Assembly (NCBI GenBank): GCA_964453435.1
Contig: CAYVQZ010000066.1
Span: 1 to 24,533 of the forward strand
Direction: 5' to 3'
Source of the DNA: CAYVQZ01 sp964453435
GTDB taxonomy: Bacteria; Abyssobacteria; SURF-5
Length of the DNA: 24,533 nucleotides
Part shown: positions 15,291 through 24,035 of the stretch, piece after piece
Position numbering within the stretch: the stretch's first letter is position 1
Layout: each line of letters begins with the position of its first letter
The notes under the pieces: model-generated
What the model was told of the DNA's origin: nothing
The model's database searches: none
What the model saw: only the letters and a program-made list of their open reading frames with translations
Made by a program: the position numbers and the translations under genes

Positions 15291-16412
15291 ATGTGGTATC
15301 TCATATATTTATACATTTTTGCGGTCTCGGCCGGTATTTCGCTGGTCTTGACGCGCCTGATGATTACGGTCTCGCACCTGTTCGGGATATATGACCGGCC
15401 CGAGGGTCGGAAGAATCATGAACGTCCGATTCCGTACCTCGGCGGTGTCGCAGTGTATCTCTCTTTTCTGGCGATTATCGCTATACACACATGGCTGCTT
15501 CAGGTGTTTGGCGGTGAAATCCCGTTGGTGCGGGCCGTCGGAGAACACATCCACTACACGGCGGCGATGGGAGAGAAACCAGCGGTATTGCGAGCGCTGG
15601 GCATCGTGGTGGGGGGGACACTGGTTTTCGTCGTCGGTCTGGTCGACGACCTCTATCGTCTGCGAGCGCGATATAAGCTGGCTGCCCAGATAATCGCGGC
15701 GATCATCGTGGTTTCCTTCGGCGTTCGGCTGGAATTATTCGTTCCATATCCGATAATCACATCGCTGGGGACAGTTCTGTGGATTGTCGCCATCGTGAAC
15801 GCTTTCAATTTTGTGGACAATATGGATGGTCTGTGCTCGGGAGTAGCCCTCATAGCGGCGCTCATATTTTTCTTTGTCGTTTTCCCGCTCGACCAGACTC
15901 TGACCGCGGCCATCCTGCTGACGCTGGCCGGCGTGCTGCTCGGTTTCCTCGTTTATAATTTCAGTCCCGCCAAGATTTTTCTGGGCGATGCAGGCGCCAT
16001 GTTGATCGGCTTCCTGCTCGCTTCCATCACCGTAGTCGGAACATTTTATATGTCCGACCACATGAGTCCGTGGGCTTTATTCACGCCAATTCTCATCCTC
16101 AGCGTGCCGATTTTCGATACGGTGGGAGTTATTTACCTGCGCTGGAGGGCGGGCCTGCCGATTCATGTGGGTGACAACCGGCATTTCTCTCACCGATTGG
16201 TTCATCTTGGGATGAGCCGGCGCGACGCGGTCATATTTATTTATCTCGTCTCTTTCTCCGTCGGATTGGGCGCCACATTGCTCCGGTACCTGCCGCTTGC
16301 GGGCGCCATAACCCTGTTCGTGCAAGCATTGGGAATATTTGCAATTATCATCATCTTGATGATAGCCGACCGCGAGAAACGAATACGGGAACAGTCAGAC
16401 GGTGAGAAATGA
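15291..16412 (+). CDS. Polyprenyl-phosphate sugar-1-phosphate transferase (WecA/TagO/MraY type)
   Basis: A 373-residue multi-pass membrane enzyme (about 10-11 helices) that moves a HexNAc-1-phosphate from UDP-sugar to undecaprenyl phosphate, the first step of lipid-linked glycan synthesis. Signature motifs: VGLVDDLYRLRARYKLAAQ with D119-D120 (Mg/substrate), VNAFNFVDNMDGLCSG (169-184, N173 and D176), FLGDAGAMLIGF (230-241, D233) and the UDP-sugar region HVGDNRHFSHRLV (292-304), of the WecA/TagO rather than MraY pattern. No clear Shine-Dalgarno precedes the ATG. It overlaps the ligase gene by 4 bases. It is the likely initiator for the glycan built by the upstream glycosyltransferases. Confidence 0.92.
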   Translation: MWYLIYLYIFAVSAGISLVLTRLMITVSHLFGIYDRPEGRKNHERPIPYLGGVAVYLSFLAIIAIHTWLLQVFGGEIPLVRAVGEHIHYTAAMGEKPAVLRALGIVVGGTLVFVVGLVDDLYRLRARYKLAAQIIAAIIVVSFGVRLELFVPYPIITSLGTVLWIVAIVNAFNFVDNMDGLCSGVALIAALIFFFVVFPLDQTLTAAILLTLAGVLLGFLVYNFSPAKIFLGDAGAMLIGFLLASITVVGTFYMSDHMSPWALFTPILILSVPIFDTVGVIYLRWRAGLPIHVGDNRHFSHRLVHLGMSRRDAVIFIYLVSFSVGLGATLLRYLPLAGAITLFVQALGIFAIIIILMIADREKRIREQSDGEK

Positions 16413-18571
16413 GTCGGAAAAAAGGGAAAAAGCGAGCCGGCGCGACGTCGGGCTCGCGCGCTCGAGATGATGTCGCCGGCCGCAGTCTGCATGAGCTGGC
16501 GGACAACCTGCTCTTTGCGGGCATCCTCTTGATACTCTTCTTCCGCCCGTTCGTTTCCGGCAGAACCTATCCGCACTACAATCATTTCTTCCACATCGGC
16601 GTTGCGGTTCTCGCCGCCCTCTGGATTCTGAAATCCCGGAAAGACGGGACACTCGAGATTCACAACCGCCTGTTGACCGGATTCGTGCTCGCGTTTGCCC
16701 TTGTCTGCTCCGCCACGTTCTTCACGAGTGTCAACAAGGGGCTCACGCTGCGGTATATTTTCGAAATAATAAGCTACTCGCTTCTTTTTTTGTTGATTGC
16801 AAACAATTTCAGAGAAAAGAACTCGATTAAAGTCGCCATCGGGATTGTCTTCGTTTCCGCGTTCATAATCAGTGTTTATGGCATATGGCAGTATTACCAT
16901 ACCCTGGAAATGACGCGACGTTATCTGGAGATGGTAATGAAATCGGGGGATGAAGAGTTCCTCATGGGAATACCCCTGAACACCGGCATCTTGCATAGAC
17001 TCGAAACAAAGAGGGCGTTTGCGACTTTTCTTTATCCGAACGCCTATGCGATGTTTCTCGTATTGATAGGAAGTCTTGCGGCAGGATGGGCCTGGGAGAT
17101 GCGCCAAAGCATGCTTTCTTTCACAATATCCGGTATTCGGGGGGTCTTTCGGAGAGACCTTGCGGAACCAGCGCCCCGGACGGTTGGTGAGAAAACGTCA
17201 AAAAGTCATCCGGCGCTGCGATTTCTGTCCGTTGTAGGCGCCGGGCTGTGGAACGCTGGCAAGGCCTTCACGGCGCCGTTGTTTGTCGTCTTCTGTATCC
17301 TCCTGCTCTGGAACCTTTACCTCACGTATTCCCGGGGAGGATGGCTATCCGCATTGGCGGCCGTGATGATTTTCGTCGGCGTGAGAATCGTGACGGGGAG
17401 GCAGGCATCGCAAAACGGAAATGCTGTTGCGACGGCGGTGATGCTGATTGCATCTCTGTTTCTTTGCATGAAGACAATTCCTGCCGACGCATCAATGGTG
17501 CAAGAGCCGTCGCTGATTTCGAGAATCAGGGATTCTCAGACAATCGAGCATCGTCTCTCGTATTGGAGTACGGCGGTCACGATGATTAGCGACAACCCGT
17601 GGTTCGGGGTGGGTTGGGGCGCCTTTGAGAAGGCATATCCGAAATACATGGTTCTGGGTGGCTACCCGGTAAAACTGGCGCACAACAACTTTCTTCAGGT
17701 GTGGGCCGAGACTGGAATTATCGGCTTGAATGCATTTGCCGGAATGTGGCTTGTGTTTCTGTACACATTTTGGAAGAAGGCGGTTTCGGGACCGGCAGTC
17801 GCCATGAGAGGGGTCGCCTGCGGTCTTGGGACGGCGGTAATCGCTTTTCTCGTGAACAGCGTGGTTGATTTCGCGCTGTATCTCCCTGCGCTGGCCTATC
17901 TGGTATTTGCCTTTATGGGTCTGCTGGTTGCGATTCCCGCTCCACAAGAGCAGAGCGACAAGTTTACCATGCGCGTGCCGGGCGTTGCAGCGATTTTCCT
18001 TCTTCTGATACTATCCTTTTACTCGGCCACGCTCTTTAAATCATATATAAGCTTACAATATCGCAATAGAGCGGAGGCGTTGAGAAACGCGGCCTTTCCC
18101 ACGGAGTTCGCCAGACATGTCGGATTCGAATCCGATCCGGAAAAACAGCGGAGCGCGTTGCGCGCGGGCATTTCTCTCTTGGAGAGGTCGATCAATTTAT
18201 ATCCGCTGGATGCCGAGGCGCATCATTTACTAGGAGATAATTATTTGCGGATGTCCCAAATGGAGGAGCAACCCGGATACCTCCATAGCGCGATAGAGCA
18301 TCTCAAGCGGGCCTCGAATTTGGACCCGTTTTCTCCGTATGTCTATCAATCCCTTGCGACCGCGTATTGGACTGCTGGCAATGCATGGGATCGAAAAGAT
18401 ATGTTCGAGAAATCTCTCGAGGCGGAACGACGGGCCTCGGAGAATTTTCCGGTAAATCCCGAGTTTCATGACAGACTCCGGCAAATCTATGACGCATTGG
18501 GGCGCACGGATGAAGCGAAACGAGAAGCCACACTGGCGGAGAAACTGCGAAAATACTACAAGGAGTTTTGA
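16409..18571 (+). CDS. O-antigen ligase/polymerase (Wzy/WaaL-like) with TPR tail
   Basis: A 720-residue integral membrane protein of the O-antigen ligase superfamily, which transfers or polymerises lipid-linked glycans on the periplasmic side. A basic N-terminal tail (about 1-25) precedes about ten or more membrane helices. The superfamily signature lies in the middle: LTYSRGGWLSALAA, then NPWFGVGWGAFEKAYP and KLAHNNFLQVWAETGIIGLNAF, where the arginine and histidine are family hallmarks. A long loop (about 235-270) interrupts the helices. The C-terminus (about 590-715) is soluble and has TPR-like repeats (NLYPLDAEAHHLLGDNYL; NLDPFSPYVYQSLATAYW; NFPVNPEFHDRLRQIYDAL). Overlap with the previous gene is 4 bases. 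Ligase versus polymerase versus protein O-glycosylation cannot be separated by sequence alone. Confidence 0.88.
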   Translation: MSRKKGKKRAGATSGSRARDDVAGRSLHELADNLLFAGILLILFFRPFVSGRTYPHYNHFFHIGVAVLAALWILKSRKDGTLEIHNRLLTGFVLAFALVCSATFFTSVNKGLTLRYIFEIISYSLLFLLIANNFREKNSIKVAIGIVFVSAFIISVYGIWQYYHTLEMTRRYLEMVMKSGDEEFLMGIPLNTGILHRLETKRAFATFLYPNAYAMFLVLIGSLAAGWAWEMRQSMLSFTISGIRGVFRRDLAEPAPRTVGEKTSKSHPALRFLSVVGAGLWNAGKAFTAPLFVVFCILLLWNLYLTYSRGGWLSALAAVMIFVGVRIVTGRQASQNGNAVATAVMLIASLFLCMKTIPADASMVQEPSLISRIRDSQTIEHRLSYWSTAVTMISDNPWFGVGWGAFEKAYPKYMVLGGYPVKLAHNNFLQVWAETGIIGLNAFAGMWLVFLYTFWKKAVSGPAVAMRGVACGLGTAVIAFLVNSVVDFALYLPALAYLVFAFMGLLVAIPAPQEQSDKFTMRVPGVAAIFLLLILSFYSATLFKSYISLQYRNRAEALRNAAFPTEFARHVGFESDPEKQRSALRAGISLLERSINLYPLDAEAHHLLGDNYLRMSQMEEQPGYLHSAIEHLKRASNLDPFSPYVYQSLATAYWTAGNAWDRKDMFEKSLEAERRASENFPVNPEFHDRLRQIYDALGRTDEAKREATLAEKLRKYYKEF

Positions 18572-18586
18572 TCGGGGGAAGAAACG

Positions 18587-19015
18587 ATGCGAGTACTGGT
18601 GATTCACGGGCCGAACCTGCAGCTTTTGGGAGAACGCGAACCGGAGATTTACGGGAAGGAAACACTGAAGGACATCAATGGCATGATTCGCAGACACGCG
18701 AAATCGCTGGGGATTTCCGTGACCGTGTTGCAGTCCAACCACGAGGGCGAGATTGTGGACAAAATAGGGGATATGGGGGGGAGTTTCGATGCTCTCGTGA
18801 TAAATCCGGCTGCATACACGCACACCAGCATCGGCATACGGGATGCCATAGCGGCGACAGGATTGCCGGCGGTTGAGGTGCATCTTTCCAATACGAGCGC
18901 TCGCGAGGAGTTTCGGCGCCGCTCGCTCATTGCTCCCGTGTGCAGGGGCGTGATCGCGGGATTCGGCTCTCTCGGATACTGTCTGGCGCTGGACGCGCTC
19001 GCGAAGGGAGAATAG
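18587..19015 (+). CDS. aroQ: 3-dehydroquinate dehydratase, type II
   Basis: The 142-residue type II dehydroquinase removes water from 3-dehydroquinate to give 3-dehydroshikimate, step 3 of the shikimate pathway; the enzyme is normally a cytoplasmic dodecamer. All active-site motifs are present: HGPNLQLLGEREPEIYG (7-23, with R17 and catalytic Y22), QSNHEGEIVD (49-58), NPAAYTHTSIG (73-83, catalytic H79) and VEVHLSNTSAREEFRRRS (96-113). Length is standard. GGGGGAAG lies just before the ATG. It begins 15 bases after the ligase gene and ends 3 bases before the peptidase gene; the aroQ-pepQ pairing is common in bacteria. Confidence 0.97.
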   Translation: MRVLVIHGPNLQLLGEREPEIYGKETLKDINGMIRRHAKSLGISVTVLQSNHEGEIVDKIGDMGGSFDALVINPAAYTHTSIGIRDAIAATGLPAVEVHLSNTSAREEFRRRSLIAPVCRGVIAGFGSLGYCLALDALAKGE

Positions 19016-19018
19016 CGG

Positions 19019-20089
19019 GTGAAAAATCGTGTCGATGCGGTCCGTAAAAGATTGGCGGAAGCCGGTGCGGACGCCTTTATTTGCCACAGCTATCCGAACT
19101 ATTGCTATTTGACCGGATTCACGGGGTCACTGGCGGTGGTTCTCATCACTCTGGAACGGGCTGTTATCCTGACCGACTTTCGGTACCGCACGCAGGTGCG
19201 GGAGGAAGCACGGGAGTTCGACTTCGTCGAGATCAAGGGTCGGGCGGAAGAAATCATTGGGGAAACGATACGAGAGTTTCGGATCAAGAGGCTCGCCTTT
19301 GAAGCCGCACACCTTACGTACCGACAATACGCTCAACTGCGGGAGCTCGACGCTGTCGAACTGATGCCCACCGAGGACTGGATAAAAGAGCTCCGGGCCG
19401 TGAAGGACGCACGGGAGGTTGAACGAATCGAGAGGGCCGCCTCGATAGCTGACCAGGCAATGGAAACGGTGTTGGAAGAACTGCGAGCGGGTATGACGGA
19501 GCAGGAGGTGGCAAACCGCATAAATTTCCTGCTGAGGTCGGCGGGCGCAAAGAAGGAAGCGTTCGACCTGATAGTCGCCTCGGGGCCGAGGTCCGCGATG
19601 CCTCACGGCGCCTCGACGGAGCGTCAAATCAAAACCGGCGAGCCGGTTGTGATCGATATCGGGGCCCAATACGGGGGATATCACTCCGACTTGACAAGGA
19701 CGGCATGGTTGGATAAAATTGTTTCGCAGCAGGTGCTGGAAATATATGAGATTGTTGAGAATGCGCAGGCTGCCGCACTGCGAGCGATTCGGCCCGGTTT
19801 ATCGTGCGTTGAGGTGGATGCAATTGCGCGGGACCTGATTGTCGACGCGGGTTACGGCGAATGCTTCGGTCACGGCCTCGGTCACGGGGTTGGGTTGGAG
19901 GTGCACGAATCGCCCGTCATTTCCCGGCTTGGAAAGGGAAATATCAAGCCCGGCATGGTTTTTACGGTTGAGCCGGGCATTTATATTCCGGACGTCGGAG
20001 GCGTGCGGATAGAGGATTTGGTTCTGGTGACCGATGAGGGATGCCGGCTGCTGAGCAAATCGCGCCACCGTCCGTCGATATGCGTTTGA
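19019..20089 (+). CDS. Xaa-Pro dipeptidase/aminopeptidase (M24B, PepQ-like)
   Basis: A 356-residue dinuclear-metal peptidase cleaving Xaa-Pro peptides in the cytoplasm. It has a creatinase N-domain (about 1-125) and a catalytic domain with all five metal ligands: D213 (VVIDIGAQYGGYHSD), D224, H289 (FGHGLGHGVGLEVHESP), E318 (TVEPGIY) and E332 (VRIEDL). The accessory His H296 is also kept, making it a canonical family member. It starts with GTG; GGGAG lies about 8 bases upstream, within the aroQ tail. In many bacteria this gene is followed by efp (elongation factor P), but here an AmaP-like gene occupies that place. Confidence 0.93.
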   Translation: MKNRVDAVRKRLAEAGADAFICHSYPNYCYLTGFTGSLAVVLITLERAVILTDFRYRTQVREEAREFDFVEIKGRAEEIIGETIREFRIKRLAFEAAHLTYRQYAQLRELDAVELMPTEDWIKELRAVKDAREVERIERAASIADQAMETVLEELRAGMTEQEVANRINFLLRSAGAKKEAFDLIVASGPRSAMPHGASTERQIKTGEPVVIDIGAQYGGYHSDLTRTAWLDKIVSQQVLEIYEIVENAQAAALRAIRPGLSCVEVDAIARDLIVDAGYGECFGHGLGHGVGLEVHESPVISRLGKGNIKPGMVFTVEPGIYIPDVGGVRIEDLVLVTDEGCRLLSKSRHRPSICV

Positions 20090-20108
20090 GCGAAACAGGA
20101 GAGCGACC

Positions 20109-20726
20109 ATGAATTTCGTCAAGTCCATAATGCTTTCTTTGTTTTCGGCAATCCTGTTCCTGCTGGCTGTAGGCTTGCTTTTGGCGGGTCTCATGGCCGT
20201 GGACCATCAACTGACATCCAGAATCATCCACGCGATAAACCAAATACGGATGCCCGTCGGATTCATTGTCGCGGGAATGATAGCGTTTGTTGCAAGCCTG
20301 GTGACATACGTGCTTGCCGGGGGACGCAGCGAGACGGCGTCGAGTTACACGTTCGAGGGAAAGGACGGTCCGATAAATGTCTCGCTCCGGGCGATCGAGG
20401 ACTTTATCGCCAAGCATTTCGAGGAAAAGCCCGTCGCGCAGAGCGTGAGAGCGCGGGTGAACACGTCGAAAGACCGAAAGCGGTTGAGAGTGAGAGCTTC
20501 CGTCGGGGTGTGGTCCGAGCAAAATGTCAAGGAAGCCGGAGAAGCTGTCCAGCGAGAAATTGCCCTCTGTTTGAAAGAGAGCCTCGGAATCGACAATGTT
20601 GAAATCATCCCTGTCTCCGTGGACAAGATAGTAGCGAGCAAGACCCGAAAGCCGGCGATGGCGAGACCCCCCACCAACAGCCTCCCTTCGGAAGAGCCGC
20701 CACCTTCATTAGAATCAAAGGACTAA
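20109..20726 (+). CDS. AmaP-like membrane protein (alkaline-shock membrane anchor/Asp23-related)
   Basis: A 205-residue protein with two N-terminal membrane helices (about 5-31 and 50-70) followed by a cytoplasmic domain of mixed alpha/beta type (about 78-178) and a Pro/Ser-rich tail. The layout and the INVSLRAIEDFIAKHF ... VRARVNTSKDRKRLRVRASV ... VQREIALCLKESLGI pattern match AmaP, which anchors Asp23 at the membrane in Firmicutes and whose soluble domain resembles Asp23 (DUF322). No separate asp23 gene is next to it. AGGAGAG precedes the ATG. It sits between pepQ and hisF with a 1-base overlap to hisF. Role unknown here; cell-envelope stress is a guess from the family. Confidence 0.72.
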   Translation: MNFVKSIMLSLFSAILFLLAVGLLLAGLMAVDHQLTSRIIHAINQIRMPVGFIVAGMIAFVASLVTYVLAGGRSETASSYTFEGKDGPINVSLRAIEDFIAKHFEEKPVAQSVRARVNTSKDRKRLRVRASVGVWSEQNVKEAGEAVQREIALCLKESLGIDNVEIIPVSVDKIVASKTRKPAMARPPTNSLPSEEPPPSLESKD

Positions 20727-21499
20727 TGCTTGCCAAGAGAATCATCCCCTGCCTCGACGTGATGGACGGCCGGGTCGTCAAGGGGGTTAATTTTGTGGGG
20801 CTTCGCGACGCGGGCGACCCGGTCGAGATTGCGAAGCGATATGACCAGGAGCACGCCGACGAACTCGTGTTTCTGGACATAACGGCCTCGTATGAAAAAA
20901 GAGCGATAATGCTCTCGGTTGTCCGAAGAACGGCGGAGCAGGTTTTCATGCCACTGACGGTCGGAGGCGGAATACGGACGGTCGAGGGCATTCGAGAATT
21001 GCTGCGGGCGGGGGCGGACAAAATATCGATCAACACCGAGGCGGTCAATAATCCGGAACTCGTTGCGCGTTCCGCCGACCGGTTCGGCAGCCAATGCATC
21101 GTCGTGGCTATCGACGCAAAGCGCACGAAATCGGGCTTCGAAGTGTTTGTTCATGGGGGAAGGACGCCGACGGGACTCGATGCCATCGAGTGGGCCGAAC
21201 GAGTGAATCAGCTTGGAGCGGGTGAGATTCTGCTGACCAGCATGGATTATGATGGAACGCAAAAGGGGTATGACATCGAGCTCACTCGCGCGATCTCCGA
21301 GCGAGTGTCAATACCGGTAATCGCCTCGGGTGGAGCGGGGAGCCTGGAACACCTGTATCACGCCTTGGCGGACGGAAAAGCTGATGCCGTTCTCGCTGCC
21401 TCCATCTTTCATTACCAAACGTATTCGATCCAACAGGCGAAGGAATATCTGGCATCGCGCGGTATCTGCGTGAGGGAAGCCGCTGCAATTCGAAAATGA
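20726..21499 (+). CDS. hisF: Imidazole glycerol phosphate synthase, cyclase subunit
   Basis: HisF uses ammonia delivered by HisH to turn PRFAR into imidazole glycerol phosphate and AICAR (histidine pathway). The 257-residue (beta/alpha)8 barrel shows the two catalytic aspartates D11 (RIIPCLDVMDGRVVKG) and D130 (VVAIDAKR), plus the phosphate-binding GGGIR (80-84) and ASGGAGSLEHL (near 195). Start ATG overlaps the preceding stop (TAATG), with AAAGGA upstream. Its partner hisH is not in the window, nor are most other his genes. It overlaps hisI by 4 bases. Confidence 0.97.
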   Translation: MLAKRIIPCLDVMDGRVVKGVNFVGLRDAGDPVEIAKRYDQEHADELVFLDITASYEKRAIMLSVVRRTAEQVFMPLTVGGGIRTVEGIRELLRAGADKISINTEAVNNPELVARSADRFGSQCIVVAIDAKRTKSGFEVFVHGGRTPTGLDAIEWAERVNQLGAGEILLTSMDYDGTQKGYDIELTRAISERVSIPVIASGGAGSLEHLYHALADGKADAVLAASIFHYQTYSIQQAKEYLASRGICVREAAAIRK

Positions 21500-21882
21500 A
21501 AATTTTGGACACCGTGAAATTCGATGAGAAGGGTCTCGCGCCGGCAATCGTGCAGGACAGCGAAACCGGTGAGGTTCTCATGCTGGCATACATGAACCGG
21601 GAAGCGCTTGAACGAACGATACGAACCGGAAAGAGCCATTTTTACAGCCGCGCGAGGCAACAGTTATGGTGCAAGGGAGAGACCTCCGGACATGTTCAAT
21701 CGGTGGAGGAAATTCGCGCCGATTGCGACTGCGACACGATACTGCTTCGTGTGCGGCAACAGGGCGCAGCGTGCCATGAGGGTTACAGGTCGTGCTTCTT
21801 TCGCAAGCTGGAAGACGCTTCCCATTGGAAAGTGACCGCATCGCGCGTGTTCGACCCTGAAGAGGTCTACAGGAAGAAATAG
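21496..21882 (+). CDS. hisI: Phosphoribosyl-AMP cyclohydrolase
   Basis: HisI opens the adenine ring of PR-AMP, step 3 of histidine synthesis. The 128-residue protein shows the Mg-binding DCDCD (76-80), the zinc cysteines C77, C93 and C100 (the last two within CHEGYRSC) and the substrate segment SRARQQLWCKGETSGH (51-66). It is a stand-alone cyclohydrolase without the fused HisE pyrophosphohydrolase found in enterobacteria, so hisE must be elsewhere. The ATG overlaps the hisF stop by 4 bases and has no independent Shine-Dalgarno, so translational coupling is likely. Confidence 0.97.
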   Translation: MKILDTVKFDEKGLAPAIVQDSETGEVLMLAYMNREALERTIRTGKSHFYSRARQQLWCKGETSGHVQSVEEIRADCDCDTILLRVRQQGAACHEGYRSCFFRKLEDASHWKVTASRVFDPEEVYRKK

Positions 21883-21907
21883 GGAAACTCGCCGCGGAAT
21901 TGAGCCA

Positions 21908-23380
21908 ATGTACACCCCCACCTGGGAAGAATTTCAGCAAAAGGCAAGCAAAGGAAATCTGATTCCGGTCTATCGGAAAGTGCTCGCTGACCTCGAGACC
22001 CCGGTATCGGCGTTCCTCAAAATCGATAAGGGAAATTATTCCTTTTTGCTCGAGAGCGTCGTTGGCGGCGACAGGATTGCTCAATATTCGTTTCTTGGTT
22101 CCAACCCTTCCGTCATATACCGGGCGAAAGGCGGCGAAATCACGATTACCGAAAATGGGGTCGAAAAGAAATCGACATCGAGTGACCCGCTGACCGGTTT
22201 GAAGGAATTGATGGCCAAGTACAAGCCCGTCGAGGTTGAAGGCATTCCCCGCTTCTTCGGGGGCGCCGTCGGATATGTCGGATACGACGCCGCGCGATTC
22301 TTCGAGGAATTGCCCGACGAGACCGATGACGACCTCGGCCTGCCGGATATCTTTTTCGTGGTCACCGACAAGATTCTGATTTTTGACCACGTGAACCACC
22401 ACATTTTGGTTGTTTGTAACGCGCGGATTGAGGGAGACCCCAGAACCGCCTACGACGAAGCCACCGGCCAAATCGACGAAATGGTCGACGCGTTACAGAA
22501 ACCTCTCAGTTATCCGAGATACCGGCCGCCGCAATCAGCCGGCAAAATGCAATTGATATCGAATTTCACGCAAAATGAATTCGAGGAAATCGTTCGCGTG
22601 GCGAAGGAATACATACGGGCGGGGGATATCTTTCAGGTGGTGCTGTCGCAGCGATTCTCGACGAAAGTGGCCGCTCCGCCGTTCGATATCTATCGGGCGC
22701 TGCGCTCGGTCAATCCGTCACCCTATATGTTTTACCTTAATTTCGGTGACCTCAAGCTCGTGGGCGCCTCCCCCGAACTGCTGGTTCGCGTCGAGGACGA
22801 CGTCATCGACCTGCGCCCGATTGCCGGCACACGGCCCCGCGCGTTAAAGGAATTCGATGACAAGGAACTGCAGCGCGACCTGTTGTCCGACGAGAAGGAG
22901 CGAGCCGAGCACATCATGCTTGTCGACCTCGGCAGAAACGATGTTGGCCGTGTCGCCAGGCTCGGCTCGGTGCACACCACCGAACTCATGGTCATCGAGC
23001 AATACTCGCACGTGATGCATATCGTCTCGAACGTGAGGGGGAGCCTGCGGGATGACTGCGACGGCTTCGATGTCCTGCGGGCGACGTTTCCGGCGGGCAC
23101 GTTGACGGGTGCTCCGAAAATACGGGCCATGGAGATCATCGAGGAGCTCGAACCGCTCAAAAGGGGACCGTACGGCGGCACGATGGGATATTTCAGTTTC
23201 TCGGGAAATCTGGATACCTGCATCATAATACGGACATTGCTCATCAAGGGCGATATGGCATACGTGCAGGCCGGGGCCGGCATCGTGGCGGACTCCGACC
23301 CGACGAACGAATATAACGAGACATTGAACAAGGCGCTCGCGGTCGTGCGAGCGATCGAAATAGCCGAGGCCGGTTTGTGA
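21908..23380 (+). CDS. trpE: Anthranilate synthase component I
   Basis: TrpE converts chorismate to anthranilate using ammonia supplied by TrpG, the first committed step of tryptophan synthesis. The 490-residue protein has the N-terminal tryptophan-feedback element FLLESVVGG (46-54) and the chorismate-binding C-terminal domain: IRAGDIFQVVLSQRF, SPYMFYLNFGDLKLVGASPELLVR, RPIAGTRPR, VDLGRNDVGRVA, FPAGTLTGAPKIRAMEII and QAGAGIVADSDP. Presence of the LLES element and adjacent trpG favour anthranilate synthase over aminodeoxychorismate synthase. It follows hisI after 25 bases. No leader peptide or attenuator is seen before it, so feedback inhibition is the only control visible in the sequence. Confidence 0.95.
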   Translation: MYTPTWEEFQQKASKGNLIPVYRKVLADLETPVSAFLKIDKGNYSFLLESVVGGDRIAQYSFLGSNPSVIYRAKGGEITITENGVEKKSTSSDPLTGLKELMAKYKPVEVEGIPRFFGGAVGYVGYDAARFFEELPDETDDDLGLPDIFFVVTDKILIFDHVNHHILVVCNARIEGDPRTAYDEATGQIDEMVDALQKPLSYPRYRPPQSAGKMQLISNFTQNEFEEIVRVAKEYIRAGDIFQVVLSQRFSTKVAAPPFDIYRALRSVNPSPYMFYLNFGDLKLVGASPELLVRVEDDVIDLRPIAGTRPRALKEFDDKELQRDLLSDEKERAEHIMLVDLGRNDVGRVARLGSVHTTELMVIEQYSHVMHIVSNVRGSLRDDCDGFDVLRATFPAGTLTGAPKIRAMEIIEELEPLKRGPYGGTMGYFSFSGNLDTCIIIRTLLIKGDMAYVQAGAGIVADSDPTNEYNETLNKALAVVRAIEIAEAGL

Positions 23381-23401
23381 GTCGCGGAGGCTGGCGAATC
23401 C

Positions 23402-23986
23402 ATGATACTCATAATAGATAATTACGATTCCTTCACATACAACCTTGTCCAGTATGTCGGCGTGCGCCGGCCGGATTACACTGTATACCGGAACGACAAG
23501 ATTACGATTGAAGAAATAGATGCCCTGAACCCCGACCGCATCATCATCTCTCCCGGGCCGGGCACCCCGCTCGACGCCGGCATTTCGAACGAAGTCATCC
23601 GGACGTTCGGCCACAGGATTCCCATACTCGGCGTATGTCTGGGTCACCAGTGCATCGGGTACGTTTTCGGCGGCGACGTGGTGAGGGCGGAACGGCTGAT
23701 GCACGGAAAGACATCGATGATCTATCATGTGAAGGACGAACTTTTTGCGGATGTTCCGAATCCGTTCGAGGCTACCCGGTATCATTCGCTCATCGTGAAA
23801 AAAGACACCGTCCCCGGCTGTCTCGAAATCACGGCCCGCACAAAAGAAGATGAAATAATGGGACTCAAGCACAAGCAGTACCCGGTCTATGGCGTTCAGT
23901 TTCATCCGGAAAGCATTCTTACCCGCGAGGGCCCCAAGATAGTAAACAACTTCCTCGAAATTTCTTTTCCGGCGAGCGTTTCCTGA
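23402..23986 (+). CDS. trpG: Anthranilate synthase component II (glutamine amidotransferase)
   Basis: A class I glutamine amidotransferase of 194 residues that hydrolyses glutamine and channels ammonia to TrpE. The catalytic triad is visible: C79 in ILGVCLGHQCIGYVFGG, H168 and E170 in YGVQFHPESILT. IDNYDSFTYNL (5-15) and SPGPGTP (50-56) are also typical. In some bacteria the same protein serves PabB in folate synthesis. GGAGG lies about 12 bases before the ATG, 21 bases after trpE. It is the last gene of the long co-directional run starting at 15291; trpD and trpC do not follow. Confidence 0.95.
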   Translation: MILIIDNYDSFTYNLVQYVGVRRPDYTVYRNDKITIEEIDALNPDRIIISPGPGTPLDAGISNEVIRTFGHRIPILGVCLGHQCIGYVFGGDVVRAERLMHGKTSMIYHVKDELFADVPNPFEATRYHSLIVKKDTVPGCLEITARTKEDEIMGLKHKQYPVYGVQFHPESILTREGPKIVNNFLEISFPASVS

Positions 23987-24035
23987 ATAGCCCGCTCTGA
24001 CGAAGCCCTCACCTCGACGGTTCGCTGCAAGATAC

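Noticed and set aside
16241..17107. Minus-strand open frame (288 codons)
   Set aside because: Antisense shadow of the WecA-like and ligase genes; charged, low-complexity composition typical of a shadow.
18121..18140. tRNA-like T-arm word (GATTCGAATCC)
   Set aside because: Lies inside the ligase coding sequence and no acceptor stem or anticodon arm can be drawn around it.
22844..23905. Long minus-strand open frame (353 codons)
   Set aside because: Antisense shadow of trpE and trpG, both unambiguous.
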